Shown here: positions 1 to 8,800 of the stretch, piece by piece
Layout of the letters: each line of letters starts with the position of its first letter
Numbering within the stretch: position 1 is the stretch's first letter
Source of the DNA: a virus
Length of the DNA: 23,056 nucleotides
Strand: one strand, 5' to 3'
IMG/VR virus record: IMGVR_UViG_3300046519_000303
Coordinates: 1-23,056 of that record
Translations under genes and position numbers: made by a program
The notes under the pieces: generated by a model
The model's input: the letters and a program-made list of their open reading frames with translations, nothing else
Databases searched by the model: none
What the model was told of the DNA's origin: nothing

Positions 1-1
1 C

Positions 2-2854
2 GCGCTGGTCGCGCTGGTTAACTCGTCGCCCACCACCCTCGACACGCTGAATGAATTGGCGGCGGCGCTCGGTAATGATGCGAATTTCGCCACCACCATG
101 GCCAACGCGCTCGGCTTGAAAGCGCCGCTCGCCTCGCCTACGTTTACCGGCGTTCCGAAGGCGCCCACCGCTCCCGTAGGGACTGCATCGCCGCAAGTCG
201 CCACGATGCAGGCCATCATTGACGCGCTGGCCAACGCCGGCCTGGGTTTAAGCACCGGCGCCAATAACATTGCGGCAGGCACTGACCTCAACACCATCAC
301 AGTGTCAGGCCTATACGGCCAATCACAGAATCTCAACGCTACATTGGTCCTTAACTATCCCGTAGCCAAAGCAGGTTCGTTGCTGGTGCAGCGCGGCGGC
401 AATCAGATCGTCACGCAGCTCTACATGGAATATGACACCGGCCGTATTTGGAGCCGAAGTGTTTACAACGGCGTTCCGTCTGCGTGGTCGATGAGCTGGG
501 ACAGCACGACGCTGGTAAAAACTACATCTTCAACCGACAACACGGCTGGTCGTATGTTGAAGGTGGGTGATTTCGGTATCGGCGCGACCTTTCTCAGTCT
601 AACCACCACTATCGTAAACATTGACGATGTGACGATGCCAAACGGTTTGTACGCAGTGGGGGCAAGCACCATCACCGGTACAAAGCCTTCGCCGTGGGGC
701 ATCGTGGAGGTTATCGGCCGCAGCAACGTCGTCGGCGCCCAGGGGCGGGTGCATCAAACTTTTTACGATCCAGATGTTTCTTCCAAAATGTGGACGCGGG
801 CCTATGTGTTCGCGAGTTCAAGCTGGACCCCTTGGGTGCGTCAGTGGGATGAAAACAACCTGGTCAAAACCACATCCCCCCTCGACTCCACGCCGGGCAG
901 CATGTTGAAAGTCGGTGATTTTGGTCTGGGGTTGAAGGCGGTAGGGCTTGAAGCGACCAGTATCGACGCCTTGTCTCAAACCGGTTTCTACACTGCCAAG
1001 ATCAACGTTACTCCAGGCACTTGGCCAAGTGGCGCCACCGTTTGCGACATCTTCGGCCCAACGCTCATCAATATCATCAACGACGACGGCCCGTCTCGTT
1101 CTCAGTATCTGATGGATCGGGACGCCAATACCACGTACTACCGTGCAATGTCTTCCAGCATCTGGAAGCCGTGGCAGAGGATCGCCACAAACAATGACTT
1201 GCAGGGTGTTCTGACAAAGAGCGTTGCCGGTGGTGTGAATGTCACCCTGACGGCAGCCGAGGCCGCCTATGGGGCGCTGTGGTTTACGGGCGCCCTGACG
1301 GCAAACATCAGTGTGATCGTTCCTGCTGGCATTGGTATGTGGACTGTAGTGAACAGAACCACGGGCGCTTTCACCCTAACCATTCGTCAAGGTGCCGTTG
1401 GTAATCCGGGTCTTGTTGTCCCGCCAGGCCGTCAGATTCAGGTCGTTTCGAACGGGACTACCACCCTTACTCAAACAAACACCGCGTTCGTGAGTGCGGA
1501 GTTTTCTAACGAGATTCAAGCCACCGGTGTCAACGCTCTGCGCCATATACAGGGTGATTACGCATCGTTTTGGCGCAACGATGGGTCAAGTCTCTATCTG
1601 ATGTTGACCAATAGCGGCGATCAATACGGAACCTACAACGCCCTAAGGCCTTTCGCCGTTGCCATGGCGACGGGGAAAGTCAGTCTGGCGTCTGGCGTCA
1701 ACATGCCCACCATGCCGCTGGGGACAAACACCACAGATGGCGCCACCTGCGGGTTCGTTCAGGCGGCTGTGGCGGCGCTTGTCGATTCTTCGCCGGCGAC
1801 GTTGAATACCCTGAATGAGCTGGCCGAGGCCCTGGGTGATGACCCAAATTTCGCCACCAGCATGGCCACCGCGCTCGGCCTCAAGGCGCCGTTGGCCAGT
1901 CCGAGCTTTACCGGCGACCCCAAGGTCCCGACCCCAGCCACGGGCGATAAAGACACCAGTGCCGCGAACACTGCATTTGTTCATAACACGCTGGAATCGT
2001 TTGGTATGGGGGGCGGCACGGCGGTTCAGGTATCTGCCGCAGCCACCCCGACGGATATTGCGGCTCTGCCAGCGGGTAATTACTACTTCCCGCCAGGGGT
2101 GTCGCCTTATCCTGATTTTGCGTTTGCACAGCGCATGAAGTACCTGGCCACTCGCGGTTTCGAGCTGGCAAACATCCCGTACACGGACCGTTTCTTTGGT
2201 CGTGCGTGCAACAACGATGGCACCTGGCGGACGCCGGTGGAACTGGCGAAAGTTGATAGCCCGGCCTTTACCGGCGCTCCGACCGTGCCGACTCCAGCGG
2301 CCGGCGACAATAGCTTGAAGGTGGCCAATACCGCCTTTGTCCAGGCCGCCATGGCGGCGAACGTGGGCGAAGTCACGCACTTTGCGATGTCCACGCCGCC
2401 ACCGGGTTACTTGAAGCGTAACGGCGCTTGGGTATCTCGCACGGCTTACGCCGCATTGTTCGCAAAAATTGGGACAACCTACGGTGCTGGCGATGGCTCC
2501 ACTTCATTTACGCTCCCGGATTCGCGGGCAGACTTTGACCGGGGCTGGGACGACGGCAGAAACGTGGATACAGGGCGCGTATTCGGCTCTGCGCAGGCCA
2601 GCCAGAACCTGAACCACTCTCACACCGGCACGGCGGCGTCCGCCGGGGCTCACTCGCACAGCTTGGGGGTATTGATGGACCGAAGTACGGGCGAAGGTGG
2701 TAACGCGGTTTTTGGCGATGAAAACTATTACGGCGTCGCCAACCCAACCACCAGCACGGCGGGCGATCACACACACACCATCACGATCGGTGGTTCTGGC
2801 GGTAACGAATCGCGACCAGTCAACACCGCGTTCCTGGCCTGCATTAAATATTAA
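2..2854 (+). CDS. Phage tail fibre protein, 5'-truncated by window edge
   Basis: This is a host-recognition tail fibre; 950 codons are visible and the reading frame is open to the left edge, so the N-terminal baseplate-attachment part is missing. The visible part begins with a helical tail-fibre repeat (LNELAAALGNDANFAT), which recurs near nt 1802-1914. Between and after these are four knob-like modules (about nt 272-508, 613-858, 958-1182 and 2050-2250), each with a G-Y/F core, an aromatic-R pair and a closing W-x-P/S-W, resembling 'pyocin knob' modules. The C-terminus (about nt 2365-2854) is a phage tail-collar domain: PPGYLKRNG, then TYGAGDGSTSFTLPDSR, then a His-rich HSHTG/HSH/HTHT region and a terminal NTAFLACIKY. 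The fibre assembly gene follows 11 nt later. Modular repeats of this kind support recombination and host-range change. The family call is firm; receptor specificity cannot be read from sequence. Confidence 0.93.
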   Translation, partial: ALVALVNSSPTTLDTLNELAAALGNDANFATTMANALGLKAPLASPTFTGVPKAPTAPVGTASPQVATMQAIIDALANAGLGLSTGANNIAAGTDLNTITVSGLYGQSQNLNATLVLNYPVAKAGSLLVQRGGNQIVTQLYMEYDTGRIWSRSVYNGVPSAWSMSWDSTTLVKTTSSTDNTAGRMLKVGDFGIGATFLSLTTTIVNIDDVTMPNGLYAVGASTITGTKPSPWGIVEVIGRSNVVGAQGRVHQTFYDPDVSSKMWTRAYVFASSSWTPWVRQWDENNLVKTTSPLDSTPGSMLKVGDFGLGLKAVGLEATSIDALSQTGFYTAKINVTPGTWPSGATVCDIFGPTLINIINDDGPSRSQYLMDRDANTTYYRAMSSSIWKPWQRIATNNDLQGVLTKSVAGGVNVTLTAAEAAYGALWFTGALTANISVIVPAGIGMWTVVNRTTGAFTLTIRQGAVGNPGLVVPPGRQIQVVSNGTTTLTQTNTAFVSAEFSNEIQATGVNALRHIQGDYASFWRNDGSSLYLMLTNSGDQYGTYNALRPFAVAMATGKVSLASGVNMPTMPLGTNTTDGATCGFVQAAVAALVDSSPATLNTLNELAEALGDDPNFATSMATALGLKAPLASPSFTGDPKVPTPATGDKDTSAANTAFVHNTLESFGMGGGTAVQVSAAATPTDIAALPAGNYYFPPGVSPYPDFAFAQRMKYLATRGFELANIPYTDRFFGRACNNDGTWRTPVELAKVDSPAFTGAPTVPTPAAGDNSLKVANTAFVQAAMAANVGEVTHFAMSTPPPGYLKRNGAWVSRTAYAALFAKIGTTYGAGDGSTSFTLPDSRADFDRGWDDGRNVDTGRVFGSAQASQNLNHSHTGTAASAGAHSHSLGVLMDRSTGEGGNAVFGDENYYGVANPTTSTAGDHTHTITIGGSGGNESRPVNTAFLACIKY
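35..157 (+). repeat. Tail-fibre helical repeat, copy 1
   Basis: Encodes TLNELAAALGNDANFAT followed by GLKAPLASPTFTG. Copy 2 at 1802-1914 differs at only a few residues. This is an in-gene direct repeat about 1.77 kb apart and a plausible site of intragenic recombination in the fibre. Confidence 0.8.
1802..1914 (+). repeat. Tail-fibre helical repeat, copy 2
   Basis: Encodes LNELAEALGDDPNFATS followed by GLKAPLASPSFTG, matching copy 1 at 35-157. A reduced third version (SPAFTGAPTVPTPAAGD, then NTAFVQAAMAANV) lies at about 2258-2365, just before the collar domain. Confidence 0.8.
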
Positions 2855-2865
2855 GGATTGTGAAC

Positions 2866-3588
2866 ATGAGCAACGAATTTTCCCCGGAAGATGAATTCAT
2901 GCCGGTTGCGCCGCCCCCTGTGTATTGGTGGCTGTTGGAGGGGGTGACGCCACCCGTGATCTGTAATGTTGATCGTGTTACTGGTGAATTCCTTGGGGTG
3001 GCTGAGGCCGACTACAGCCCGCTAGAGCCAGGGGTGTGGCTTATCCCGGCTCATGCTTATCAGTGTGAGCCGCCCGTGCTGGAAGCGGGTTTCGCAGCCA
3101 TCCGCACAGAGGGCGTAACGGGCTGGCAGCGTGTGGCCGACCATCGCGGTCTGACGGTCTACAGCACCGCCACGGGCGAGGCATTCATGTGGCGGACCCT
3201 CGGCGAACTGCCCCCGGAGTGGACGCTGGAGGCGCCCAGTTCCGAGTTTGACGAATGGGTCAATGATAAATGGGTGTTGAACGAAGTGGCCCAGGCGGCC
3301 GCACTGACTAAAATCGCCACGCGCAAAAAGGTGTTGTTGGTGCAGTACAGCACCAACATGGTCAACACCCTGCAGAACGCGGTTGATCTTGAAATGGCCT
3401 CGGCCGGCGAGGTTGAAGCGCTGAGTGCCTGGAAGGCCTACGGCGTTTATTTGAATCGCGTCGAACCGAGCGCCAAACTGACGCCTAGCGACTGGCCATC
3501 CAGCCCGAACGATACCGCTCTGGCGGGCTGGCTTGAGGCGCAAGGCTTCGAAGAGCCACCGCCGTCAGCGGCCACTACACCCGCTTAA
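2866..3588 (+). CDS. Tail fibre assembly protein
   Basis: 240-aa chaperone for folding or trimerising the preceding fibre. The N-terminal third carries a PPPVYWWLLEGVTPP stretch and a V-T-G-E-F motif. The C-terminal part (KIATRKKVLLVQYS, then LSAWKAYGVYLNRV and DWPSSP) is the classic Caudo_TAP / phage tail fibre assembly signature. The ATG at 2866 is chosen over an in-frame GTG at 2860 because AGGA at 2854-2857 is spaced correctly for it. Its position directly after the fibre gene and before two terminators indicates that these two genes close one transcription unit. Confidence 0.9.
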   Translation: MSNEFSPEDEFMPVAPPPVYWWLLEGVTPPVICNVDRVTGEFLGVAEADYSPLEPGVWLIPAHAYQCEPPVLEAGFAAIRTEGVTGWQRVADHRGLTVYSTATGEAFMWRTLGELPPEWTLEAPSSEFDEWVNDKWVLNEVAQAAALTKIATRKKVLLVQYSTNMVNTLQNAVDLEMASAGEVEALSAWKAYGVYLNRVEPSAKLTPSDWPSSPNDTALAGWLEAQGFEEPPPSAATTPA

Positions 3589-3613
3589 ACGCCCCGTACC
3601 CCGGGGCGTTTTT
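3589..3613 (+). terminator. Rho-independent terminator after fibre assembly gene
   Basis: ACGCCCC (3589-3595) pairs with GGGGCGT (3603-3609) across a 7-nt loop, followed by a T-run to 3613. It begins immediately after the stop codon. Confidence 0.85.
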
Positions 3614-3634
3614 GCATCCGTCTGTTTTTCCCAG

Positions 3635-3658
3635 GCCCCGACAGTGCCGGGGCTTTTT
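3635..3658 (+). terminator. Second tandem terminator before the sheath gene
   Basis: GCCCCG (3635-3640) pairs with CGGGGC (3648-3653) across a 7-nt loop, followed by TTTTT at 3654-3658. Two hairpins in about 70 nt insulate the fibre unit from the sheath/tube unit, so a promoter for FI might be expected in or just after this gap. I see no clear sigma70 elements there, which fits activator-dependent P2-type late promoters. Confidence 0.8.
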
Positions 3659-3678
3659 CATGTCTGGAGATTGGCTCT

Positions 3679-4854
3679 ATGAGTGGTTTTTTTCACGGCG
3701 TTACCGTAACGAACGTCGACACCGGGGCGCGCAGCATTGCGCTGCCGTCGTCTTCCATCATTGGTTTGTGTGACGTGTTCACGCCTGGGCCGCTGGTTGG
3801 GGGCACCCCGACCGCGCTGGCCAACGAACTCAAGGCGATTACCAACGAGCGCGAAGCGATCGCCGCTTGGGGTGCTGATGCGCCCATTACCAAAGCCTGC
3901 CAGGCGATTTTTGCGCGGGCCAAGGCGGTGATCATCGGGTGTGGTGTCGCCAAAGTGGCCGAAGCGGCGGCGCAGACCTCGGCCATCATCGGCGGCGTGT
4001 TGGCCTCGGGTCAGCGCACCGGTTTACAAGCGCTGTTGGACGGTAAAAGCAAGTTCAACGCCCAACCCCGCCTGCTGATTGCGCCCAAGCACACGGCGAC
4101 CCAGGCGGTTGCTACTGCCCTGGACGGCCTAGCGGCCAAGCTGCGCGCCATTGCCATCATTGATGGCCCGAACACCACCGACGAGGCCGCCGTGGCTTAC
4201 GCCGAAAACTTCGGCAGCAAGCGCGTATTTTTGGTCGATCCGGGTGTGCAGTTCTGGGACACGGTGGCGAGCAAGACCATTGATGCACCGGCCTCGGCCT
4301 GGGCGGCGGGCATGTTTGCCTACACCGACGCGGAATACGGGTTTTGGGCCTCGCCGTCCAACAAGGAAATGGTCGGCATCACTGGCACGTCGCGCCCGGT
4401 GGAATTCCTCGACGGTGATGAAACCTGCCGGGCCAACCTGCTCAACAACGCCAATATCACCACGATCATTCGCGACGACGGGTTCCGCCTGTGGGGCAAC
4501 CGCACCATGTCGAGCGACCCCAAATGGCAGTTTGTCACCCGCGTGCGCACCATGGATATCGTCATGGACGCCATCCTGTACGGCCACAAATGGGCGGTCG
4601 ACCGCTCGATCACCAAGACCTACATCAAGGACGTCACCGAAGGCCTTCAAGCCTTCATGCGCGACCTGAAAAACCAAGGCGCGATCATCAATTTCGAGGT
4701 TTACGCGGACACCGAATTGAACACAGCCAGCCAACTGGCTGACGGCAAGGTGTATTGGAACATTCGGTTCACCGACGTGCCGCCTGCTGAAAACCCGAAT
4801 TTCCGTGTCGAGGTCACTAACCAGTGGCTGACCGAAGTGCTTGAAGCTGCCTAA
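3679..4854 (+). CDS. FI: Major tail sheath protein FI
   Basis: 391 aa, essentially the length of P2 gpFI (about 396 aa). It forms the contractile outer sheath of a myovirus tail. The start FFHGVTVTNVDTGARSI, the internal VFLVDPGVQFWD and the C-terminal region (NFEVYADTELNT, then IRFTDVPPAENPNFRVEVTN) are typical of P2-family sheath proteins. A GGAG-type ribosome-binding site (3664-3667) precedes ATG 3679. Tube protein FII follows 12 nt downstream, as in P2. The gene is intact with no sign of decay. Confidence 0.95.
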   Translation: MSGFFHGVTVTNVDTGARSIALPSSSIIGLCDVFTPGPLVGGTPTALANELKAITNEREAIAAWGADAPITKACQAIFARAKAVIIGCGVAKVAEAAAQTSAIIGGVLASGQRTGLQALLDGKSKFNAQPRLLIAPKHTATQAVATALDGLAAKLRAIAIIDGPNTTDEAAVAYAENFGSKRVFLVDPGVQFWDTVASKTIDAPASAWAAGMFAYTDAEYGFWASPSNKEMVGITGTSRPVEFLDGDETCRANLLNNANITTIIRDDGFRLWGNRTMSSDPKWQFVTRVRTMDIVMDAILYGHKWAVDRSITKTYIKDVTEGLQAFMRDLKNQGAIINFEVYADTELNTASQLADGKVYWNIRFTDVPPAENPNFRVEVTNQWLTEVLEAA

Positions 4855-4866
4855 GGAGGCCGCCCA

Positions 4867-5370
4867 ATGATTCCGCAAACCCTTTCTAACACCAACCTGT
4901 TCGTCGATGGCACGAACTTCACCGGCGACGTGCCGACGCTGACGCTGCCGAAAGTGACGGTGAAAACCGAAGAGTATCGCGGTGGCGGTATGGCCGGCCC
5001 GGTCGAGATGGACATGGGCCTGGAAAAGCTCGAGGCCTCGTTTGTCACCAATGGCGTGCGCCGCGAGTCGCTGAAGTTCTTCGGTCTGGCGGATCAGACC
5101 GCATTCAACGGCACGTTCCGGGGCTCGTTCAAGGGCCTCAAGGGCGTGATCACACCGGTGATTGTCACCGTGCGCGGCATGCTCAAAGAGGTGGATATGG
5201 GCGACTGGAAGCCCGCCACCGTCGCTGAAATCAAGCACGCGATCGCCGTCACTTACTACAAGCTGGAAGTAGACGGCCGCTTGATTTACGAAATCGACAT
5301 GGTGAACGCGGTACGCGTGATCGATGGCGTTGACCAACTCGCTGCAGAACGTGCGGCCCTGGGCCTGTAA
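4867..5370 (+). CDS. FII: Major tail tube protein FII
   Basis: 167 aa, matching the usual length (about 170 aa) of P2 gpFII, the inner tube through which DNA passes. It starts MIPQTLSNTNLFVDG, contains EEYRGGGMAGPVEMDMGLEKLEA, and ends in the conserved Y-E-I-D-M-V-N region. A strong AAGGAGG ribosome-binding site just before ATG 4867 suits its high copy number. It sits between FI and gpE, the canonical P2 order. Confidence 0.95.
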   Translation: MIPQTLSNTNLFVDGTNFTGDVPTLTLPKVTVKTEEYRGGGMAGPVEMDMGLEKLEASFVTNGVRRESLKFFGLADQTAFNGTFRGSFKGLKGVITPVIVTVRGMLKEVDMGDWKPATVAEIKHAIAVTYYKLEVDGRLIYEIDMVNAVRVIDGVDQLAAERAALGL

Positions 5371-5379
5371 GGATTAGTC

Positions 5380-5691
5380 ATGAGCATTACATCTGAAAAC
5401 AAACCCTTGCCGACCTGGCTGGTGATGACCGACGAAGGCGTCAGCATCGCGTTCAAGTACAAGGCGCAAGTCAATGACATCACCGTGGACAAGCTGTTCA
5501 TGCGTGCGCCGTGCATCCGTGATAACCGCAAGGCGCAGGCCGTGGCGAACGGGGATCGTGAGATGCACGAGTTTCACCTGTTCGCCAGCCTGACCGACTG
5601 CCCGGTCAAGGATATCGAAGGCCTTAAAGAGCGCGATTATCGCCGTCTCCAAGAGGGCTATTTTCGCCTGGTCGAAGAGACTGAACTGTAA
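5380..5691 (+). CDS. E: Tail assembly chaperone gpE (first frame)
   Basis: 103 aa (P2 gpE is 91 aa). It lies between the tube and tape measure genes, where tailed phages encode the G/GT-type tail assembly chaperone that coats the tape measure protein during assembly. The sequence includes IAFKYKAQVNDITVDKLF and a terminal LKERDYRRLQEGYFRLVEE, typical of the family. The start is ATG 5380 after GGAT. The second chaperone domain (E') lies downstream in a different frame (5702-5803), implying programmed frameshifting or reinitiation. Confidence 0.85.
   Translation: MSITSENKPLPTWLVMTDEGVSIAFKYKAQVNDITVDKLFMRAPCIRDNRKAQAVANGDREMHEFHLFASLTDCPVKDIEGLKERDYRRLQEGYFRLVEETEL
5659..5667 (+). other. Candidate +1 slippage site for the gpE/E' fusion
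   Basis: The gpE frame reads TAT-TTT-CGC here. A +1 slip of tRNA-Phe from TTT to TTC at 5663-5665 would enter the E' frame, which is open from 5594 to 5803. The resulting protein would continue as AWSKRLNCNPDT and then the E' domain. This is inferred from frame analysis; a -2 slip elsewhere in 5594-5691 would give the same frame. The -1 frame used by P2 stops at 5682-5684 and cannot reach E'. Confidence 0.35.
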
Positions 5692-5701
5692 CCCCGACAC
5701 C

Positions 5702-5803
5702 ATGAAGATGGCGGCCAAGAAACTCGCAGCGGAAACCGGGTTTTCCGCTGCCGAGATTCAGGGCATGCCGTTCAATGAAATGATTTGGTGGCTCACGGAT
5801 TGA
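5702..5803 (+). CDS. GpE'-like tail chaperone C-terminal domain (out of frame with gpE)
   Basis: Reads as 33 codons from ATG 5702, including KKLAAETGFSAAEI and a terminal GMPFNEMIWWLTD. That short helical motif with Leu/Trp pairs is typical of the T half of tail chaperones. No ribosome-binding site precedes ATG 5702, so it is more likely translated as a frameshifted extension of gpE than alone. Its frame is +1 (equal to -2) relative to gpE. It ends 28 nt before the tape measure start, the expected position. Confidence 0.6.
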   Translation: MKMAAKKLAAETGFSAAEIQGMPFNEMIWWLTD

Positions 5804-5831
5804 GCCTTTTAGCCGTTGCCTGGGGTGCGCT

Positions 5832-8800
5832 ATGTCTGATTTAAAGCTGGGGCTGGTGATCGGTGGGGCGGTCAGTTCCTCCGTGGGGAAGGCCTTCAAG
5901 GACGTTGAAAGCCGTATCCAAGCCCTGGACGACAAGGGGGCCAAGGCTCGCATTCTGCAAAGCACCATCGGCGAAACGATCAAGCTGCGCGATGAATGGA
6001 AAAAGGCCCATGACACGGGCCAGGCCGGGGCGTCGACGTTGCTGTCGCGCCTCAATGCCAACCTGGCCAGCCTCAAGGCGCAGGGTGTGGAAGCCGGGCG
6101 ACTGGGTCGCGCCTATGAGGCCATGGGCCGCAAAGCCCGGGCGGCTGAGCTGCAGGCCAAAGGTCGGAGGCAGATGGAAGAAGGCCGGGACGGGCTGAAG
6201 AGCACGGCCGGGCAAGCTGTCGCGGCCACCGCTGTGGCGGTGATGCCGATCAAAGTAAGCGCCGATTACGGCGCAATCATTCGTGACATTGCGATCAAGG
6301 CGGGCATTGCCAACAGCCCGCAAGAAGCGCAAATGTCGCAAACCATCGTCAAAACCTCCCGGGATACTGGGATGGCGCGCAACGATGTGGCCGAGGTGGT
6401 GAACGCCCTGGTCGGTGCCGGCATGGACCTCAAGCAGGCCATCGACTACGCGCCGTCGGCGGCCAAGTTCGTGGTCGGCCAAGGCGCTGATGGCGCTGAC
6501 ACGGCCAAGATGATCAACGCCTTGGGGCAGAACGCCAAGATCACCGACCCCAAGGTCATGCAGCAGGCGTTGGAGGCGATCGCCTACCAAGGCCAAGCCG
6601 GCAGCTTTGAAGCGGCCGACATGGCGAAATGGTTCCCGGAAATGCTCGCCGGCATGGGCAAACTGGGCATCACCGGCATGGATTCGGTGACCCAGCTGGG
6701 CGCACTGCTGCAAGTGCAGATGAAGACCGCCGGCGGCGCGGATGAGGCGGCCAACAATCTCAAAAACTGGATGGAGAAAATCGGTTCCGGCGACACCGTC
6801 AAGGCTTACAAAGACGTCGGGATCGACTATGAGGCGTCGATGCAAAGCGGCATGCAAAAAGGCATGTCCACGCTGGAGTCCAGCTTTGCCCTGGCGCAAC
6901 GCTACATTCAGGCGACCGACCCGAAAAAGGCCGCCGCGATGGCCGAGGCGACGGCCAAGATCAGCAAGGAAGCCGATCCGGTTAAAGCCCAGGCGATGAT
7001 CAACGCCCTGGAACAAGCCTTGCGCACCGGCGATCTGTTTGCCGACATGCAGGTCAAGGGCGCGTTGACCGCGTTTATGCAGAACAAAAATCTGTATGAG
7101 CAGCTGAAAAATGACTCGCGCGCCGCCTCGGGCATTCTGGACAAGAACCTGGACGAACGCCGCGATGCGTCCGCGCAGCGCTGGAAAGAAGTCGGGCAGA
7201 GCATGGACGATGCTTTGCGCTCGGTAGGGGATGCGCTGGCCCCAATGACCGACGCGATGGCCACGGGGATCACCACCGTGACACGCGGGCTAAGCCAGCT
7301 CACGGATGAGTCGCCCAAGGTCGTAAGCGGCGTGGCGGCGGTGGTGGCGGGCTTCCTGGCCCTGCGCGCCGTGGTCAACACCGTGAAGATTGGTCGAGGC
7401 CTGATGAACCTGGGCCGGGGCACCCTGATGGGTAACCCGAACATTCCGCAAAAAGTCATTGTGATGAACCCTGCGTCTGGCGGTGGCCCGGATCTGGGCG
7501 GCGCTGACGCGGAACGTAAGAAGCGCGGCCGGCGCGAGCGGGTGGGCGCACCGTCGCCTGGGACGCCTGAGCCGGCGGCCAAGCCGCGCATGCGGGTGTA
7601 TGCCGGCGCGGATCTGAGCAAGGCTCATAAGCCGCTGAGCGGCTGGAAACCGCCCACGACGGTGCCCCGGGTTGAGCCTGTCGCCGCCACACCTAAACCG
7701 GCCGGCGTAGGGACCAGCTCCAAGGTGGCGGGCTCGGGGACGGTCGTTTATGCCCTGCTCGATGCCGGCATGAAGGCGAAAGAAACCTACGATACGGCCA
7801 CGACCCAGGACCAGAAGGCCGAAGGTTATGGTGAGGCCGCCGGTGGCTTTGCCGGCACGCTGGCGGGTGCCGCGGCGGGGGCGGCGATTGGTTCGATGGT
7901 GCCGGTGATTGGCACCATCGTCGGCGGGGTGCTGGGGGGGTATCTGGGCAGCCTGGGCGGTGACGCGGCGGGCGGCTTTCTGGGTAAGAAAATGTTCGGC
8001 GGTGACGAATCGCTGAAACAGATGCCGGTAGCCGGCCCGCTGATGATGGCGGACGCGGGCAAGTCAATTCCGCCCGTGCTCGATGACGTGGCGCAATCGT
8101 TCAAGACGCCGGCCCCGGCACCTTTGTTGCTGGCCCGCCCGCCAATGGATCCGCGCCCGGTTGCGCAGGTGGATAAAGCGCCTGTCATGCCGGCGCCGGT
8201 TCCGCTGGCGCCGCTGTTGCCCCGGGCGCCGGTGCCGGCGCCGGTTCTGTCGGTCTCGGTACCGCCGGCGCCGCTGTTGCCCCGGGCGCCGGTGGTGGCT
8301 CCGGTGGAGCAGCGCCCAGTGGCACCGATGGAGAAAGTGCCTGGTGTGTTGGCGCCGATTCTGTCGGTACCGCCGGCGCCGCTGTTGCCCCAGCCGCCGG
8401 TTCTGCCGGTACCGGCCCCGCCGTTGCCCCGCCTGCGGGTGGTGGTGCCCATGGATCAGCGGCCGGTTGCCAAGACTGACCCGGTACCGACGCCGGTGGC
8501 CCAGCGGCCGAAGGGCGAAAAAGAGGCCGCGCCCGTCCCGCTGGCACCAGTCAAAGCCGAGCGTTCGGCAACGCGTTCGGAGGGGGTGAACCCGGTTGTT
8601 TCAGTCATGGCGCCAAAGCCGGCGGTGCCGGCGATCAACATGCTGCTGCCGGAGCGTTCGGCAGATGACCAGGCGCAAGCCCGGCCAAGCGTTACGCATA
8701 ACGCGGCGCAGGTTCCTGACGGGCCGAAATTGGGGGATGTGGCGCGCGCTCTGACGGCAAAACCGGCGGTGGCCACGCCGTCACCGATCATCCTCAAGCC

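Noticed and set aside
1643-2380. Long open frames on the minus strand inside the tail fibre and other tail genes (also 4129-5337 and 5841-7016)
   Set aside because: They are shadows of high-GC coding sequence; the + strand products are clear phage proteins.
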